Positions 1 to 9,934 are shown, counted from the stretch's first letter. The stretch is 64,000 nt of DNA from Paraburkholderia antibiotica (GCF_012927125.1 NZ_JABBFZ010000004.1:124001-188000); one strand, 5' to 3'. Notes: generated by a model not told the origin, from the sequence alone. Made by a program: numbers and translations.

Positions 1-2
1 AA

Positions 3-620
3 CGCTCGTCGGCGGCGGCCAAGGAGATCAAGGAGCTGATCGATACGTCGGTCGAGCGCGTGCAGTCGGGCTCGGCGCTCGTCGACGAAGCGGGCCGCAC
101 GATGACCGAGATCATCGGTGCGGTGCAGCGCGTGACCGACATCATGGGCGAGATCGCGGCGGCGTCGGAGGAACAGAGCGGCGGTATCGACCAGGTCGCA
201 CGCGCGGTCACGCAGATGGACGAGGTCACGCAACAGAATGCGGCGCTGGTCGAGGAAGCGGCGGCCGCGGCGTCGTCGCTCGAAGAACAGGCGGGTCGTC
301 TGCGCAGCGCGGTCTCGGTGTTCCAGGTCGATGAAAACGGTCGTGGCGCGGGGGCTGGCGCGGCTCATGGCGACCATGCGGCGGCGTCGCTGGCGAAGCC
401 GAAGCGTATCGCGGCGAGCAGCTCGCTCGCGATGCGTACGTGCAAGTCGACGCAAGGCGGCGTGCCGGCGTCGGTATCGGCATCGGCATCGCTGAAGGCG
501 TCCGCTGCCGGCATGGCGACGAGCGCTGCCCAGGCGCTGCAAGCAGGCGCCGCGCCGGCGCGTACGTCTGCGAAGGCCGCTGTGACGGCCGGTGGCGAGC
601 AGGACTGGGAGACGTTCTAA
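3..620 (+). CDS. Methyl-accepting chemotaxis protein, C-terminal part (5' end outside window)
   Basis: The reading frame is open from the first bases of the window, so the gene starts upstream. The visible 205 residues are the end of a chemoreceptor cytoplasmic domain: helical heptads such as [19 protein letters not shown] followed by [16 protein letters not shown], typical of the methylation helix of Tsr/Tar-like receptors. An Ala-rich, low-complexity tail of about 90 residues follows and ends in QDWETF. This closely matches the NWETF pentapeptide by which high-abundance receptors tether CheR/CheB, so the receptor is probably an efficiently methylated one. The ligand domain lies outside the window and the ligand cannot be guessed. 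Confidence 0.93.
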   Translation, partial: RSSAAAKEIKELIDTSVERVQSGSALVDEAGRTMTEIIGAVQRVTDIMGEIAAASEEQSGGIDQVARAVTQMDEVTQQNAALVEEAAAAASSLEEQAGRLRSAVSVFQVDENGRGAGAGAAHGDHAAASLAKPKRIAASSSLAMRTCKSTQGGVPASVSASASLKASAAGMATSAAQALQAGAAPARTSAKAAVTAGGEQDWETF

Positions 621-794
621 GGGGGCGTGTTCTACATGGCGTCGGCGGGTTCCGGTGAGGATGGTCGTGTGATTCGATCCGTGGCGAGCCGACGCAACAT
701 TCGTTCCCGGTTGGCCTGTCGCTGGGGACTTTCCTGAGACGTTTCTTTGCTCACGCGGCCGCGCCGTGTGACACGAAGACGACGATCAGGCTGC

Positions 795-832
795 AAAGAC
801 CGCGCATGCGTCCGCATCCGCGGTCTTTTTTT
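795..832 (+). terminator. Rho-independent terminator after the chemoreceptor gene
   Basis: A perfect 10 bp stem (AAAGACCGCG with CGCGGTCTTT) is followed by a run of seven or more T. It lies about 175 bases after the stop codon. The loop can itself fold further (ATGCG/CGCAT). Confidence 0.85.
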
Positions 833-1033
833 ATCGTTCGCGCATGAATTAACGTTTGCGCTGTGCGCGTAGGCCCCGGCGCGCGCCGCGATCCGGTACA
901 TTGACGGGCACGATCACGATCCGGATCGACGCGCATCGCCGTGCGCGCCGCGCCGCGTGGTCTTCCACATAGTGTGACGTCCATAGGGTGATGTCTTTGC
1001 CCACCGTTTATGCGCCAGCCAGAAAGGACCGAC

Positions 1034-1795
1034 ATGACGCGATACGATCTTGCGCAACGCCTCGTCGAGGCACGCCGGCAGCATCGGCCGGTCGATGCGC
1101 CCGCACCCGACAGCCTGCCGCCCGATGCGGCGACCGCCTATGCGATCCAGCAGGCGGTCATCGCGGGGCTCGGCGAGTCGACCGGCGCATGGAAGATCGG
1201 CGCGAAGTCGCCGGGCGGCGCCGCGTCGGGCGCGCCGATTCCGGCCTCGCTGGTGACGCCGTCGCCCGCGCGGCTTGCACACGAGGGCTTTTTCCGCGTG
1301 CTGGTCGAACTCGAGATCGCGTTCCGTTTCGACGAGACGATCGAGCCGCGCGGCCAGGCGTATGCGCGCGACGAGGTGTTGTCGAAAGTCGGCGTCGTGC
1401 TGCCCGCGATCGAAATCGTCGATAGCCGCTTCAGCGAATGGCCGAACGTCGCGCCGCTCGCGCAACTGGCCGACGCGCAGAACAACGGCGCGCTGATTAC
1501 CGGCCATCCGGCGGTCTATGCGAGCCTCGCGCGCGGTTTCGATTTCGTGTCGCCGGAACTGGAGCTCAGTGTCAACGGCCATTCGCTGCTGCCCGAGGCG
1601 ACCGGCAATCCGGCGGGCGATCCGCGCGAGCTGCTGGTGTGGTTCGTCAACCATTGCGCGGCCATGGGTATCACGATCGAGCGTGACTGGACGATCACCA
1701 CCGGCTCTTACGTTGGCGCTCACAAGATCGGCGAGCTGGGCATCGTGCGCGGCCATATCGACGGACTCGGCGAAGTGGAAATCGAACTGACCTGA
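1034..1795 (+). CDS. 2-keto-4-pentenoate hydratase-like protein (FAH superfamily)
   Basis: 253 residues, about the length of MhpD/XylJ-type hydratases. The N-terminal part carries AYAIQQAVIAGL and GAWKIGAKSPGG, and the middle carries the acidic metal-site pattern of the family (VLVELEIAFRF, then PAIEIVDSRF). These enzymes add water to 2-hydroxypenta-2,4-dienoate in meta-cleavage pathways, but the superfamily also contains decarboxylases and acylpyruvases. No other meta-pathway gene is adjacent, so the substrate is unknown. The start at 1034 is chosen for AGAAAGGA nine bases upstream; an in-frame ATG at 1010 has no ribosome site. It is flanked by terminators on both sides and appears monocistronic. 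Confidence 0.8.
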   Translation: MTRYDLAQRLVEARRQHRPVDAPAPDSLPPDAATAYAIQQAVIAGLGESTGAWKIGAKSPGGAASGAPIPASLVTPSPARLAHEGFFRVLVELEIAFRFDETIEPRGQAYARDEVLSKVGVVLPAIEIVDSRFSEWPNVAPLAQLADAQNNGALITGHPAVYASLARGFDFVSPELELSVNGHSLLPEATGNPAGDPRELLVWFVNHCAAMGITIERDWTITTGSYVGAHKIGELGIVRGHIDGLGEVEIELT

Positions 1796-1839
1796 GCGGC
1801 GTCGCGCCGCTTGTAACCGGAGATTACGACGCATCGCTC

Positions 1840-1869
1840 AAACGGCTGCCCACGGCGGCCGTTTTTATT
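1840..1869 (+). terminator. Rho-independent terminator after the hydratase gene
   Basis: A 7 bp stem, AAACGGC paired with GCCGTTT, with GC-rich inner bases and a following TTTTTATTTTT run, 45 bases after the stop codon. Confidence 0.8.
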
Positions 1870-2604
1870 TTTGGGTCGCAACGAAATGACGCAGGCGGTC
1901 GAATCGTTAACTCTACTTTGAAGACTTTTATTGCAATGGCCGCTTATGTTTCCGTATACACCTATGGAAGCCCGACGAATCGTTGCCGTGATCCAGTTAT
2001 AGGGATCCCCGCATGCAAGCGCGAGCGCAACGATCGGAATGATCGACACACATCTCCGTGCAAACGATGCGGAACCAAACTGCGTCGCGCGTGGACGAAT
2101 CGCCTGACGCGGTTACGACACAGGGTGCCGTTCAACGTGCGCGGACGAACATCGAACATGTAACAACGGCGCACGCGTGTAGACCGGATCGACATGCCGC
2201 GCGTTGTGGATGAAAAAGTGGCTGCGCGAGAAAACGTCGTCACGTACGGGCTTTTAGCGACGAAGTGTGCGAGCGCAGACAGCCGCTCGCCGGACGCGGA
2301 GAGAGGGTGCTGGAACGGCACGTGCAATAGCAACGCGACGCGACACCTCGAGCCGCGACATGCGGCGATGGCGCGAAGCATGCAAGCGAGGCATGCAGCG
2401 GCATGCGATGGGTCCGATGCGGTGGTATCGGGAACTCGTGCAGGAGCACTGAATAGCGATGCGTTGCCGAAGAAAGCAGCAGCGCGGCAGATGAGCAGGC
2501 AGGTGTGGCAGAGGCAGTGAACGCAGCGATTTGTTGCGACGTGAGTGAAAAATTGTAGGTGGTCGAATCTTCGTTTCCAAGTGAGGAATGTAGGGAGGCG
2601 GGTT
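1870..2604. other. Long intergenic stretch without a recognised gene
   Basis: About 740 bases between the hydratase terminator and the prkA promoter region. Base composition is lower in GC than the surrounding genes. Open frames on both strands (for example 2194-2520) have Arg/Ala-biased translations, no family resemblance and no ribosome site, so I do not call them. I see no RNA gene. Confidence 0.5.
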
Positions 2605-2620
2605 CGGCGCGATTTTCGCA
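2605..2620 (+). promoter_or_regulatory. Candidate sigma-54 (-24/-12) promoter of prkA
   Basis: CGGCGCG-N4-TCGCA has GG and GC at the required 10-base separation and matches about 10 of 12 positions of TGGCACG-N4-TTGCA. It lies about 110 bases upstream of prkA. The E. coli orthologues yeaGH are known to be transcribed by sigma-54 with NtrC, which makes the match worth noting. No enhancer-binding site was identified. Confidence 0.35.
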
Positions 2621-2664
2621 ACGTAGTCCGTGAAAAAAAATTTAAAAGGGTTTAGGATGAATTC

Positions 2665-2708
2665 GAGCGATGTCGTTTCCGAATAGCGCGCCGCGCACGA
2701 CATCGCTC
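2665..2708 (+). repeat. Perfect 12 bp inverted repeat in the prkA leader
   Basis: GAGCGATGTCGT (2665-2676) and ACGACATCGCTC (2697-2708) are exact reverse complements separated by 20 GC-rich bases. The structure ends about 10 bases before the GAGGAGG ribosome site of prkA. There is no T-run, so it is not a terminator. It could be an mRNA-stabilising or translation-modulating hairpin, or an operator. Confidence 0.6.
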
Positions 2709-2730
2709 CAGACTTCGGCGAGGAGGTAGC

Positions 2731-4653
2731 ATGGATATCTACAGCAGTTTCGCGACCCGCTTCGAGAAAACGCGAGAAGACGAACTCTCGCTCGAGGAGT
2801 ATCTCGCGCTCTGCAAAGAAAATCCCGCCGCGTACGCCACTGCTGGCGAACGCATGTTGACGGCAATCGGAGAACCTGAACAGATCGACACTCGCAACGA
2901 TCCGCGCATGTCGCGTATCTTCGCGAACAAGGTCATCAAGGTATACCCCGCATTCCGTGAGTTCTACGGAATGGAAGAGGTGATCGAGCAGGTGGTCGCC
3001 TACTTCCGGCACTCGGCCCAGGGGCTCGAAGAAAAGAAGCAGATCCTGTATCTGTTAGGTCCGGTCGGCGGCGGCAAGTCGTCGATCGCGGAACGTCTGA
3101 AGCAACTGATGGAACGCGTGCCGTTCTACGCGATCAAGGGCTCGCCCGTCAACGAATCGCCGCTCGGGCTGTTCGACTACGAGGAAGACGGCCCGATTCT
3201 CGAAGAGCAATACGGCATTCCGCGCCGCTACCTGAAAAGTATCCTGAGTCCGTGGGCGGTCAAGCGCCTGCATGAATACAACGGCGACATCCGCAAGTTC
3301 AAGGTGGTACGCCGCTATCCGTCGATTCTTCGCCAGATCGGCATCGCGAAGACCGAACCGGGCGATGAGAACAATCAGGACATTTCGTCGCTCGTCGGCA
3401 AGGTCGACATCCGCAAGCTCGAACAGTACGCGCAGGACGACGCCGACGCGTACAGCTACTCGGGCGGCCTGTGCCTCGCCAATCAGGGCCTGCTCGAATT
3501 CGTCGAAATGTTCAAGGCGCCGATCAAGGTGCTGCACCCGCTGCTCACCGCGACCCAGGAAGGCAACTTCAAGGGTACGGAAGGCTTCGGCGCGATTCCG
3601 TTCGACGGCGTGATCCTCGCGCACTCGAACGAGTCGGAGTGGAAGGCGTTCCGCAATAACCGCAACAACGAGGCGCTGCTCGACCGGATCTTCGTCGTGA
3701 AGGTGCCGTACTGCCTGCGCTACGGCGAAGAGATCAAGATCTACGAGAAACTGCTGCGCAACTCGTCGCTCGCCAATGCGGTGTGCGCGCCGGGCACGCT
3801 GAAGATGATGGCGCAGATGTCCGTGCTCACGCGCCTGCAGGAGCCGGAGAATTCGAGCCTGTTCTCGAAGATGCAGGTGTATGACGGCGAGAATCTGAAG
3901 GACACCGATCCGAAGGCGAAGTCGTATCAGGAGTACCGCGACTTCGCGGGCGTCGACGAAGGGATGACTGGCGTGTCGACCCGCTTCGCGTTCAAGATCC
4001 TGTCGCGCGTGTTCAACTTCGACTCGACCGAGGTCGCGGCCAATCCGGTGCACCTGATGTACGTGCTCGAACAGCAGATCGAGCGCGAGCAGTTCCCGCC
4101 GGAAACCGAGCAGAAGTACCTGTCCTTCATCAAGGACGTGCTGGCCTCGCGCTATGCGGAGTTCATCGGCAAGGAGATTCAGACCGCGTATCTGGAGTCG
4201 TACTCGGAATACGGTCAGAACATCTTCGATCGCTATGTCACGTATGCGGACTTCTGGATTCAGGACCAGGAGTTCCGCGACCACGACACCGGCGAGAGCT
4301 TCGACCGCGCGGCGCTGAACGCCGAGCTGGAGAAGATCGAGAAGCCCGCGGGCATCAGCAACCCGAAGGACTTCCGCAACGAGATCGTGAACTTCGTGCT
4401 GCGGGCGCGGGCTGCGAATGCGGGCAAGAACCCCGCGTGGATCAGCTACGAGAAGCTGCGCGTCGTGATCGAAAAGAAGATGTTCTCGAACACGGAAGAG
4501 TTGCTGCCGGTGATCTCGTTCAACGCGAAGGGCTCGGCCGAAGAACAGCGCAAGCACGAAGACTTCGTCAATCGCATGGTGGCGAAGGGCTACACGCCGA
4601 AGCAGGTACGCTTGCTGTGTGACTGGTATCTGCGCGTGCGCAAGTCGTCATGA
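2731..4653 (+). CDS. prkA: PrkA family serine protein kinase
   Basis: 640 residues, the usual PrkA/YeaG length. The protein has an AAA+-like ATP-binding N-terminal domain with Walker A GPVGGGKSS at residues 110-118 and a C-terminal kinase-like domain. PrkA proteins are cytoplasmic Ser/Thr kinases or AAA ATPases (a protease activity has been reported for the Bacillus member) linked to stationary phase, nitrogen starvation and stress. A strong GAGGAGG lies before the ATG. It is the first gene of prkA-yeaH-spoVR, a gene order conserved across many proteobacteria. A possible sigma-54 promoter and a leader hairpin precede it. Substrates are unknown. Confidence 0.96.
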   Translation: MDIYSSFATRFEKTREDELSLEEYLALCKENPAAYATAGERMLTAIGEPEQIDTRNDPRMSRIFANKVIKVYPAFREFYGMEEVIEQVVAYFRHSAQGLEEKKQILYLLGPVGGGKSSIAERLKQLMERVPFYAIKGSPVNESPLGLFDYEEDGPILEEQYGIPRRYLKSILSPWAVKRLHEYNGDIRKFKVVRRYPSILRQIGIAKTEPGDENNQDISSLVGKVDIRKLEQYAQDDADAYSYSGGLCLANQGLLEFVEMFKAPIKVLHPLLTATQEGNFKGTEGFGAIPFDGVILAHSNESEWKAFRNNRNNEALLDRIFVVKVPYCLRYGEEIKIYEKLLRNSSLANAVCAPGTLKMMAQMSVLTRLQEPENSSLFSKMQVYDGENLKDTDPKAKSYQEYRDFAGVDEGMTGVSTRFAFKILSRVFNFDSTEVAANPVHLMYVLEQQIEREQFPPETEQKYLSFIKDVLASRYAEFIGKEIQTAYLESYSEYGQNIFDRYVTYADFWIQDQEFRDHDTGESFDRAALNAELEKIEKPAGISNPKDFRNEIVNFVLRARAANAGKNPAWISYEKLRVVIEKKMFSNTEELLPVISFNAKGSAEEQRKHEDFVNRMVAKGYTPKQVRLLCDWYLRVRKSS

Positions 4654-4833
4654 TGCGCTGAGGATGTCTATCGTGTGCCGCCCGTACGGCTCGGCCGTAC
4701 GGGAAACCGGCGAGGCGCAAGCCGCATGGACATAGCGTGGCTGCCCAGACGGCGCGCGTCTCGCGCACTTAAAACGAGCGCAGTTGCATGGGAGCGCTGA
4801 GGCGCTCGCTGCGATCGACACGGGAGACCCGGC

Positions 4834-6105
4834 GTGCTTCATCAAATCATCGACCGCAGGTTGGCAGGTAAAAACAAGAGCATTGCGAATCGCGAGCGCT
4901 TTTTGCGTCGCGTCAAAAACTACATTCGTCGCGCCGTGTCGGAAGCGGTCCGCGATCGCAGCATCAAGGATATCCAGAACACCCAGAGCATCACGATTCC
5001 GCGCAAGGACATCGCGGAGCCGTCGTTCCGCCATGGCCCGGGCGGCAAGCGGGAGATGGTGCATCCGGGCAACTCGGACTACATCCGCGGCGACAAGATC
5101 CAGCGCCCGCAAGGTGGTGGGGGCGGCGGAGGCGGGGGCCAGGCCAGCAACGAGGGCGAAGGTCAGGACGACTTCGTGTTCGAACTGAGCCGCGAAGAAT
5201 TCATGCAATATTTCTTCGACGACCTCGAATTGCCGCGTCTCGTCAAAACCCATCTGATGGCCGTGCCGACGTGGAAAAGCATCCGCGCGGGCTGGGCCGC
5301 CGAGGGCACGCCGAACAATATCGACGTGGTGCGCTCGTTGCGCAGCGCGCTCGGCCGACGCATCGCGCTCGGCGCGCCGCTCGTCAACCAGTTGCACGAG
5401 ATGGAGCGGCAGCTCGAAGAGCTGAAGGCCGATCCCGCCGATCGCCGCGAAGAGATCAAGCTGCTCGAAGACGACATCCATCATCTGAGGGGCCGTATCT
5501 GGCGGATTCCGTTCATCGATCCGTTCGATCTGCGCTACGTGAATCGCGTGAAGCAGCCCACGCCGTCGAGCCAGGCGGTGATGTTCTGTCTGATGGACGT
5601 GTCCGGCTCGATGGACGAGCAGCGCAAGGATCTCGCCAAGCGCTTCTTCATCCTGCTGTATCTGTTCCTGAAGCGTAACTACGAGAAGATTGAGGTCGTG
5701 TTCATTCGCCATCACACGCGCGCCGAGGAAGTCGACGAAGACACGTTCTTCCACTCGACCGAAAGCGGCGGCACCGTGGTGTCGAGCGCGCTCGAACTGA
5801 TGCGCAAGGTCATGGACGAGCGCTATTCGCCGACTGAATGGAATATTTACGGGGCGCAGGCGTCGGACGGCGACAACTGGACGGACGACTCGCCGAAGTG
5901 CCGCAAGATACTGTCGGATGACATCCTGGAGAAGGTGCGGTATTTTGCGTATATTCAGGTGACGCCCGAAGAGCAGAACCTGTGGCTCGAATACGCGCAA
6001 CTGGCGCTGTCGCAACCGCACATGGCGATGAAGAAGGTCGAAACCGCGGCCGATATTTATCCGGTGTTTCGCGAGCTGTTCGAGAAGCAGGTGGCGACTT
6101 CTTGA
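4834..6105 (+). CDS. yeaH: YeaH/YhbH family (UPF0229) von Willebrand factor A-like protein
   Basis: 423 residues. The N-terminus (LHQIIDRRLAGKNKSIANR) is the family signature. A poly-Gly linker at residues 94-103 separates it from the C-terminal domain, which holds the metal-ion-dependent adhesion site DVSGS at residues 255-259. The start is GTG at 4834, supported by GGGAG seven bases upstream. The protein is co-conserved with PrkA and SpoVR and is assumed to work with the kinase in stress adaptation; its biochemical role is unknown. A gap of 180 bases from prkA holds no terminator, consistent with one operon. Confidence 0.94.
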   Translation: MLHQIIDRRLAGKNKSIANRERFLRRVKNYIRRAVSEAVRDRSIKDIQNTQSITIPRKDIAEPSFRHGPGGKREMVHPGNSDYIRGDKIQRPQGGGGGGGGGQASNEGEGQDDFVFELSREEFMQYFFDDLELPRLVKTHLMAVPTWKSIRAGWAAEGTPNNIDVVRSLRSALGRRIALGAPLVNQLHEMERQLEELKADPADRREEIKLLEDDIHHLRGRIWRIPFIDPFDLRYVNRVKQPTPSSQAVMFCLMDVSGSMDEQRKDLAKRFFILLYLFLKRNYEKIEVVFIRHHTRAEEVDEDTFFHSTESGGTVVSSALELMRKVMDERYSPTEWNIYGAQASDGDNWTDDSPKCRKILSDDILEKVRYFAYIQVTPEEQNLWLEYAQLALSQPHMAMKKVETAADIYPVFRELFEKQVATS

Positions 6106-6348
6106 CGGAACGGATGTAGCTGAACCGATTTAGCAGAACGACAGCGCGCGCGGCGCATCGTACGAAGGAATGCGGGACGATCCATCGTATGAAGCAGTGG
6201 CGCCACGGCGCAACAAAGGCGTGCCGCAGCAATTGTCGGGGCATGCCGAGGCAAGGGCGGCCAGCACGGCAGCCTCCTGCCGGAGCAGTCCACCGCGCTG
6301 CAGCATGGGACACACCGGAACGCCCCCGAAGGGCAAAGGGAAGTCCGT

Positions 6349-7872
6349 ATGAACGTAGCAGATAGAAGACCTCTGCCGTGCCCGTCCGACTGGACCTTCG
6401 AACTGATCGAAGAGTACGACTCGCATATTGCCCGTGTTGCGGAGCAATACGAACTTGACGTGTACCCGATCCAGCTCGAACTCATCAGCGCCGAACAGAT
6501 GATGGACGCGTACGCATCCGTCGGCATGCCGGTGAACTATCGGCACTGGTCGTTCGGCAAACACTTTCTCTCCACCGAGAAAAGCTATCGTCGCGGCCAG
6601 ATGGGGCTCGCGTACGAAATCGTCATCAATTCGAATCCCTGCATCGCGTATCTGATGGAAGAGAACACGATGACGATGCAGGCGCTCGTCATCGCGCACG
6701 CGGCCTACGGGCACAATTCGTTTTTCAAGGGCAACTATCTGTTCCGACTCTGGACGGATGCGCACGCGATCATCGACTACCTCGTCTACGCGAAGAATTA
6801 CATCGCCGAGTGCGAGGAGCGCTTCGGGCTCGACCGGGTCGAGGAACTGCTCGATTCGTGCCATGCGCTGATGAATTACGGCGTGGATCGCTACAAGCGT
6901 CCGCAGAAGCTGTCGCTCGAAAAGGAGTTCGCCGCGCGTCGTGAACGCGAGGCATATCTGCAATCGCAGGTCAATGAACTGTGGCGCACGCTGCCGACGC
7001 GCCATACACCGCTGGCGGAAGAGGTGGAGGATCGCTATCCGCCCGAGCCACAGGAAAATCTGCTGTATTTCGCGGAGAAAAACGCGCCGCTGCTCGAACC
7101 GTGGGAGCGCGAGGTTATCCGCATCGTGCGCAAGATCGGTCAGTACTTCTATCCGCAGCGGCAAACCCAGGTGATGAACGAGGGCTGGGCGACGTTCTGG
7201 CACTACACGCTGCTCAACACGCTGTACAACCAGGGCAAGCTGGAAGACGGCTTCATGATGGAGTTTCTCCATTCGCACAGCAACGTCGTCTATCAGCCGC
7301 CGGTCACGAAGCCGTACTACAGCGGCATCAATCCGTACGCGCTCGGTTTTTCGATGATGAGCGACATTCGCCGCATCTGCGAAGCGCCGACCGAGGAAGA
7401 CCGGCGCTGGTTTCCGGAGCTGGCCGGCAGTCCGTGGCTGCCCGCGATGCACTACGCGATGCGCAACTTCAAGGACGAGAGCTTCGTCGCGCAGTATCTG
7501 TCGCCGCATCTGATCCGCGAAATGCGCCTCTTCTCGGTGCTCGACGACGACATGCGCGACGCGCTCGAAGTGTCGGCGATTCACGACGACAGCGGCTATC
7601 AGTACGTGCGTCAGGCGTTGTCGCGGCAGTACGACATGCATCACCGCGAGCCCAACATCCAGGTGTGGGCCGTCAATACGCGCGGCGACCGCAGTCTGAC
7701 GCTGCGGCATTTCATGAGCGACAACCGGCATCTGTCGTCGGATAGCGACGAGGTGCTCAAGCATATGGCGCGCCTCTGGCAATTCGACGTGTACCTCGAG
7801 AGCGTCGACGAAAACGGCACCGTCAGAAAGCGCTACGAATGCCGCTACGTGCCGCCCGCGGTGAGAGTCTAG
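6349..7872 (+). CDS. spoVR: SpoVR family protein
   Basis: 507 residues, the normal length for proteobacterial SpoVR/YcgB. Recognisable family segments include MGLAYEIVINSNPCIAYLME, HAAYGHNSFFKGNYLF and NEGWATFWHYTLL. SpoVR is needed for spore cortex formation in Bacillus; in non-sporing bacteria it is a conserved partner of PrkA and YeaH with unknown biochemistry. AAAGGGAAG precedes the ATG. The 243 bases between yeaH and spoVR contain no terminator, so the three genes probably form one transcript ending at the hairpin at 7901. Confidence 0.95.
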   Translation: MNVADRRPLPCPSDWTFELIEEYDSHIARVAEQYELDVYPIQLELISAEQMMDAYASVGMPVNYRHWSFGKHFLSTEKSYRRGQMGLAYEIVINSNPCIAYLMEENTMTMQALVIAHAAYGHNSFFKGNYLFRLWTDAHAIIDYLVYAKNYIAECEERFGLDRVEELLDSCHALMNYGVDRYKRPQKLSLEKEFAARREREAYLQSQVNELWRTLPTRHTPLAEEVEDRYPPEPQENLLYFAEKNAPLLEPWEREVIRIVRKIGQYFYPQRQTQVMNEGWATFWHYTLLNTLYNQGKLEDGFMMEFLHSHSNVVYQPPVTKPYYSGINPYALGFSMMSDIRRICEAPTEEDRRWFPELAGSPWLPAMHYAMRNFKDESFVAQYLSPHLIREMRLFSVLDDDMRDALEVSAIHDDSGYQYVRQALSRQYDMHHREPNIQVWAVNTRGDRSLTLRHFMSDNRHLSSDSDEVLKHMARLWQFDVYLESVDENGTVRKRYECRYVPPAVRV

Positions 7873-7900
7873 CGTCGCGTCGAGCGGTCCGTGTCACTCC

Positions 7901-7938
7901 GAAGCCCCTGCCAGTCCTGTACTGGCGGGGGCTTCGTC
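7901..7938 (+). terminator. Terminator of the prkA-yeaH-spoVR operon
   Basis: A 15 bp stem with one G-T wobble (GAAGCCCCTGCCAGT with ACTGGCGGGGGCTTC) closes a 5-base loop, 29 bases after the stop. The T-tract is weak (TCGTCTTTG), so termination may be partial. Confidence 0.7.
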
Positions 7939-8121
7939 TTTGTTGCAGCGCAAACGCCCACGCGCTGGCAACCCAGGGCTTTCATTAAGTTAGCCTGACA
8001 AAAACCCATATTTGCTTTCATTTATGTAAAAATCGCGCACTCGCGCCGGCCGCACAGTCCGGGCGTGTGGCATCAAGGCGGCGTCAGATCGTCGTCCTCG
8101 TTTAAATAAGGAAAGACAAGC

Positions 8122-9429
8122 ATGAACGACCTCACCGAGCAATCCAGAGTGGCCGCGGCGCACGACACCCGGCGCCGCATCTTTGCGATCGTCGGCGCAT
8201 CCTCGGGCAATCTCGTCGAATGGTTCGACTTCTACGTGTATTCGTTCACGGCGCTGTACTTCGCGCCGTCGTTCTTCCCGAGCGGCAACACCACCACGCA
8301 GTTGCTGAACACGGCCGGCGTGTTTGCCGCTGGCTTCCTGATGCGGCCGATCGGCGGCTGGTTCTTCGGCCGGCTCGCCGACAAGCGCGGTCGCCGGACC
8401 GCGATGATGGTGTCGGTGTTCATGATGTGCGGCGGCTCGCTCGTGATCGCGATGCTGCCGACCTACGCGCAGATCGGCGCGCTCGCGCCGGCGCTGCTGC
8501 TGCTTGCGCGGCTGCTGCAGGGGCTCTCGGTGGGCGGCGAATACGGCACCAGCGCGACCTATATGAGTGAGGTCGCGTTGAAGGGCCGGCGCGGTTTCTT
8601 CGCGTCGTTCCAGTACGTGACGCTGATCGGTGGCCAGTTGTGCGCGCTGCTGGTGCTGGTGATCCTGCAACAGACCCTCACGACCGAGGAGCTGAAGGCG
8701 TGGGGCTGGCGCGTGCCGTTCGTGATCGGCGCGGTCGCCGCGTTGATCGCGCTGTATCTGCGTAAATCGCTCGAAGAAACCACCACCGCTGCGACGCGCG
8801 GCCGTAAGGAAGCGGGTACGCTGCGCGGGTTGTGGGAGCACAAGGGCGCGTTCATGACGGTGCTCGGCTTCACGGCCGGCGGCTCGCTGATCTTCTATAC
8901 GTTCACCACGTATATGCAGAAGTACCTCGTCAACACGGCCGGCATGCATGCGAAGACCGCGAGTTCGGTGATGACCGCGGCGCTGTTCGTCTACATGCTG
9001 ATGCAGCCGGCGTTCGGCGCGCTGTCGGACCGCATCGGCCGACGCCGTTCGATGCTGTGCTTCGGCTTCTTCGCGACGATCGGCACGGTGCCGCTGCTGC
9101 ACGCGCTGAAGGACGTCGCCAACCCGTACGCGGCGTTCGCGCTGGTCGTGGTGGCGCTCGCGATCGTCAGCTTCTACACGTCGATCAGCGGGCTCATCAA
9201 GGCGGAAATGTTCCCGCCGCAAGTGCGTGCGCTGGGCGTGGGTCTGTCGTACGCGGTCGCCAATGCGATTTTCGGCGGCTCGGCGGAATACGTCGCGCTG
9301 TGGCTGAAGCAGGCCAACGTCGAGTCGATGTTCTTCTGGTACGTGACCGTGATGTGCGCGATCGCCGGTATCGTCTCGCTGCGGATGCGCGATCCGTCGA
9401 AGGAAGGTTATCTGCGGCACGAGCCTTGA
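8122..9429 (+). CDS. MFS transporter, metabolite:H+ symporter type (alpha-ketoglutarate permease-like)
   Basis: 435 residues with twelve hydrophobic segments. It has the MHS-family hallmarks: the N-terminal [14 protein letters not shown], the cytoplasmic-loop motif [14 protein letters not shown] between segments 2 and 3, and the repeat of that motif, [11 protein letters not shown], in the second half. The C-terminal stretch [19 protein letters not shown] is typical of KgtP-like carriers for 2-oxoglutarate or related dicarboxylates. AAGGAAA precedes the ATG. It stands alone between two terminators, so the substrate is inferred only from family resemblance. Confidence 0.85.
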   Translation: MNDLTEQSRVAAAHDTRRRIFAIVGASSGNLVEWFDFYVYSFTALYFAPSFFPSGNTTTQLLNTAGVFAAGFLMRPIGGWFFGRLADKRGRRTAMMVSVFMMCGGSLVIAMLPTYAQIGALAPALLLLARLLQGLSVGGEYGTSATYMSEVALKGRRGFFASFQYVTLIGGQLCALLVLVILQQTLTTEELKAWGWRVPFVIGAVAALIALYLRKSLEETTTAATRGRKEAGTLRGLWEHKGAFMTVLGFTAGGSLIFYTFTTYMQKYLVNTAGMHAKTASSVMTAALFVYMLMQPAFGALSDRIGRRRSMLCFGFFATIGTVPLLHALKDVANPYAAFALVVVALAIVSFYTSISGLIKAEMFPPQVRALGVGLSYAVANAIFGGSAEYVALWLKQANVESMFFWYVTVMCAIAGIVSLRMRDPSKEGYLRHEP

Positions 9430-9524
9430 GCGAGGCGCGCACGCTTCACGTCGTGCCGCCGGGTATGACATGAAGCGCTGCATGCGACGTAACGCGAAAC
9501 GCAACACGAAGTACCACGCTCCGT

Positions 9525-9565
9525 AAAAACGGCGGCCCTCGGCAACGAGGCCGCCGTTTTTGTTT
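9525..9565 (+). terminator. Strong rho-independent terminator
   Basis: AAAAACGGCGG and CCGCCGTTTTT pair, and a further CCTC/GAGG pairing sits next to a single bulged base. The hairpin ends in a T-tract (TTTTTGTTT). The A-rich upstream arm means it may also terminate transcription arriving from the right. Confidence 0.88.
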
Positions 9566-9631
9566 GCGCCGCATCGCGCCGCGCCGGCCGACCGGCCCGC
9601 ACACGCGTCCATGCGTCGGACTCAAATCAGC

Positions 9632-9853
9632 TCAACTAACCACGATCCGCGTCCCCCACGCATGCAGCAGATCGCGCAGGCTCTCGGCCTGTTCCATCTT
9701 CGCGCCGCCGCGTAAATGAATCTGCACCGCGCGGCCGGCGATCCCGTCGACCGGTTGCGCGAGCCACAACTCGATCGCGAGCCCGAGTCCTTCCGGCTGG
9801 TTATCGACGACGGGCTCGATCACGCGCGGCCTGAAACACGCACTGTCTGACAT
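9632..9853 (-). CDS. Small conserved-type hypothetical protein (73 aa)
   Basis: MSDSACFRPRVIEP begins a 73-residue acidic-to-neutral cytoplasmic protein without membrane segments; I do not recognise a family. GAGGT nine bases before the ATG and a normal codon bias support a real gene. It lies between the MHS transporter (convergent) and a glycosyltransferase on the same strand, 180 bases downstream of the latter. Confidence 0.6.
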   Translation of the reverse strand: MSDSACFRPRVIEPVVDNQPEGLGLAIELWLAQPVDGIAGRAVQIHLRGGAKMEQAESLRDLLHAWGTRIVVS

Positions 9854-9934
9854 GGCGAATTACCTCTGAGGCGATGACGGGTCGGGTTCATCGTAATCAG
9901 CGGCGCGCGCGCGACCAAGTAACGAATACGCGTT

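Noticed and set aside
2194..2520. A 108-codon rightward frame in the long gap before prkA.
   Set aside because: Arg/Ala-biased translation, no ribosome site and an overlapping opposite frame of similar quality.
3055..4557. A 500-codon leftward frame inside prkA.
   Set aside because: Composition is that of an antisense shadow and the prkA frame on the other strand is full length with Walker A.
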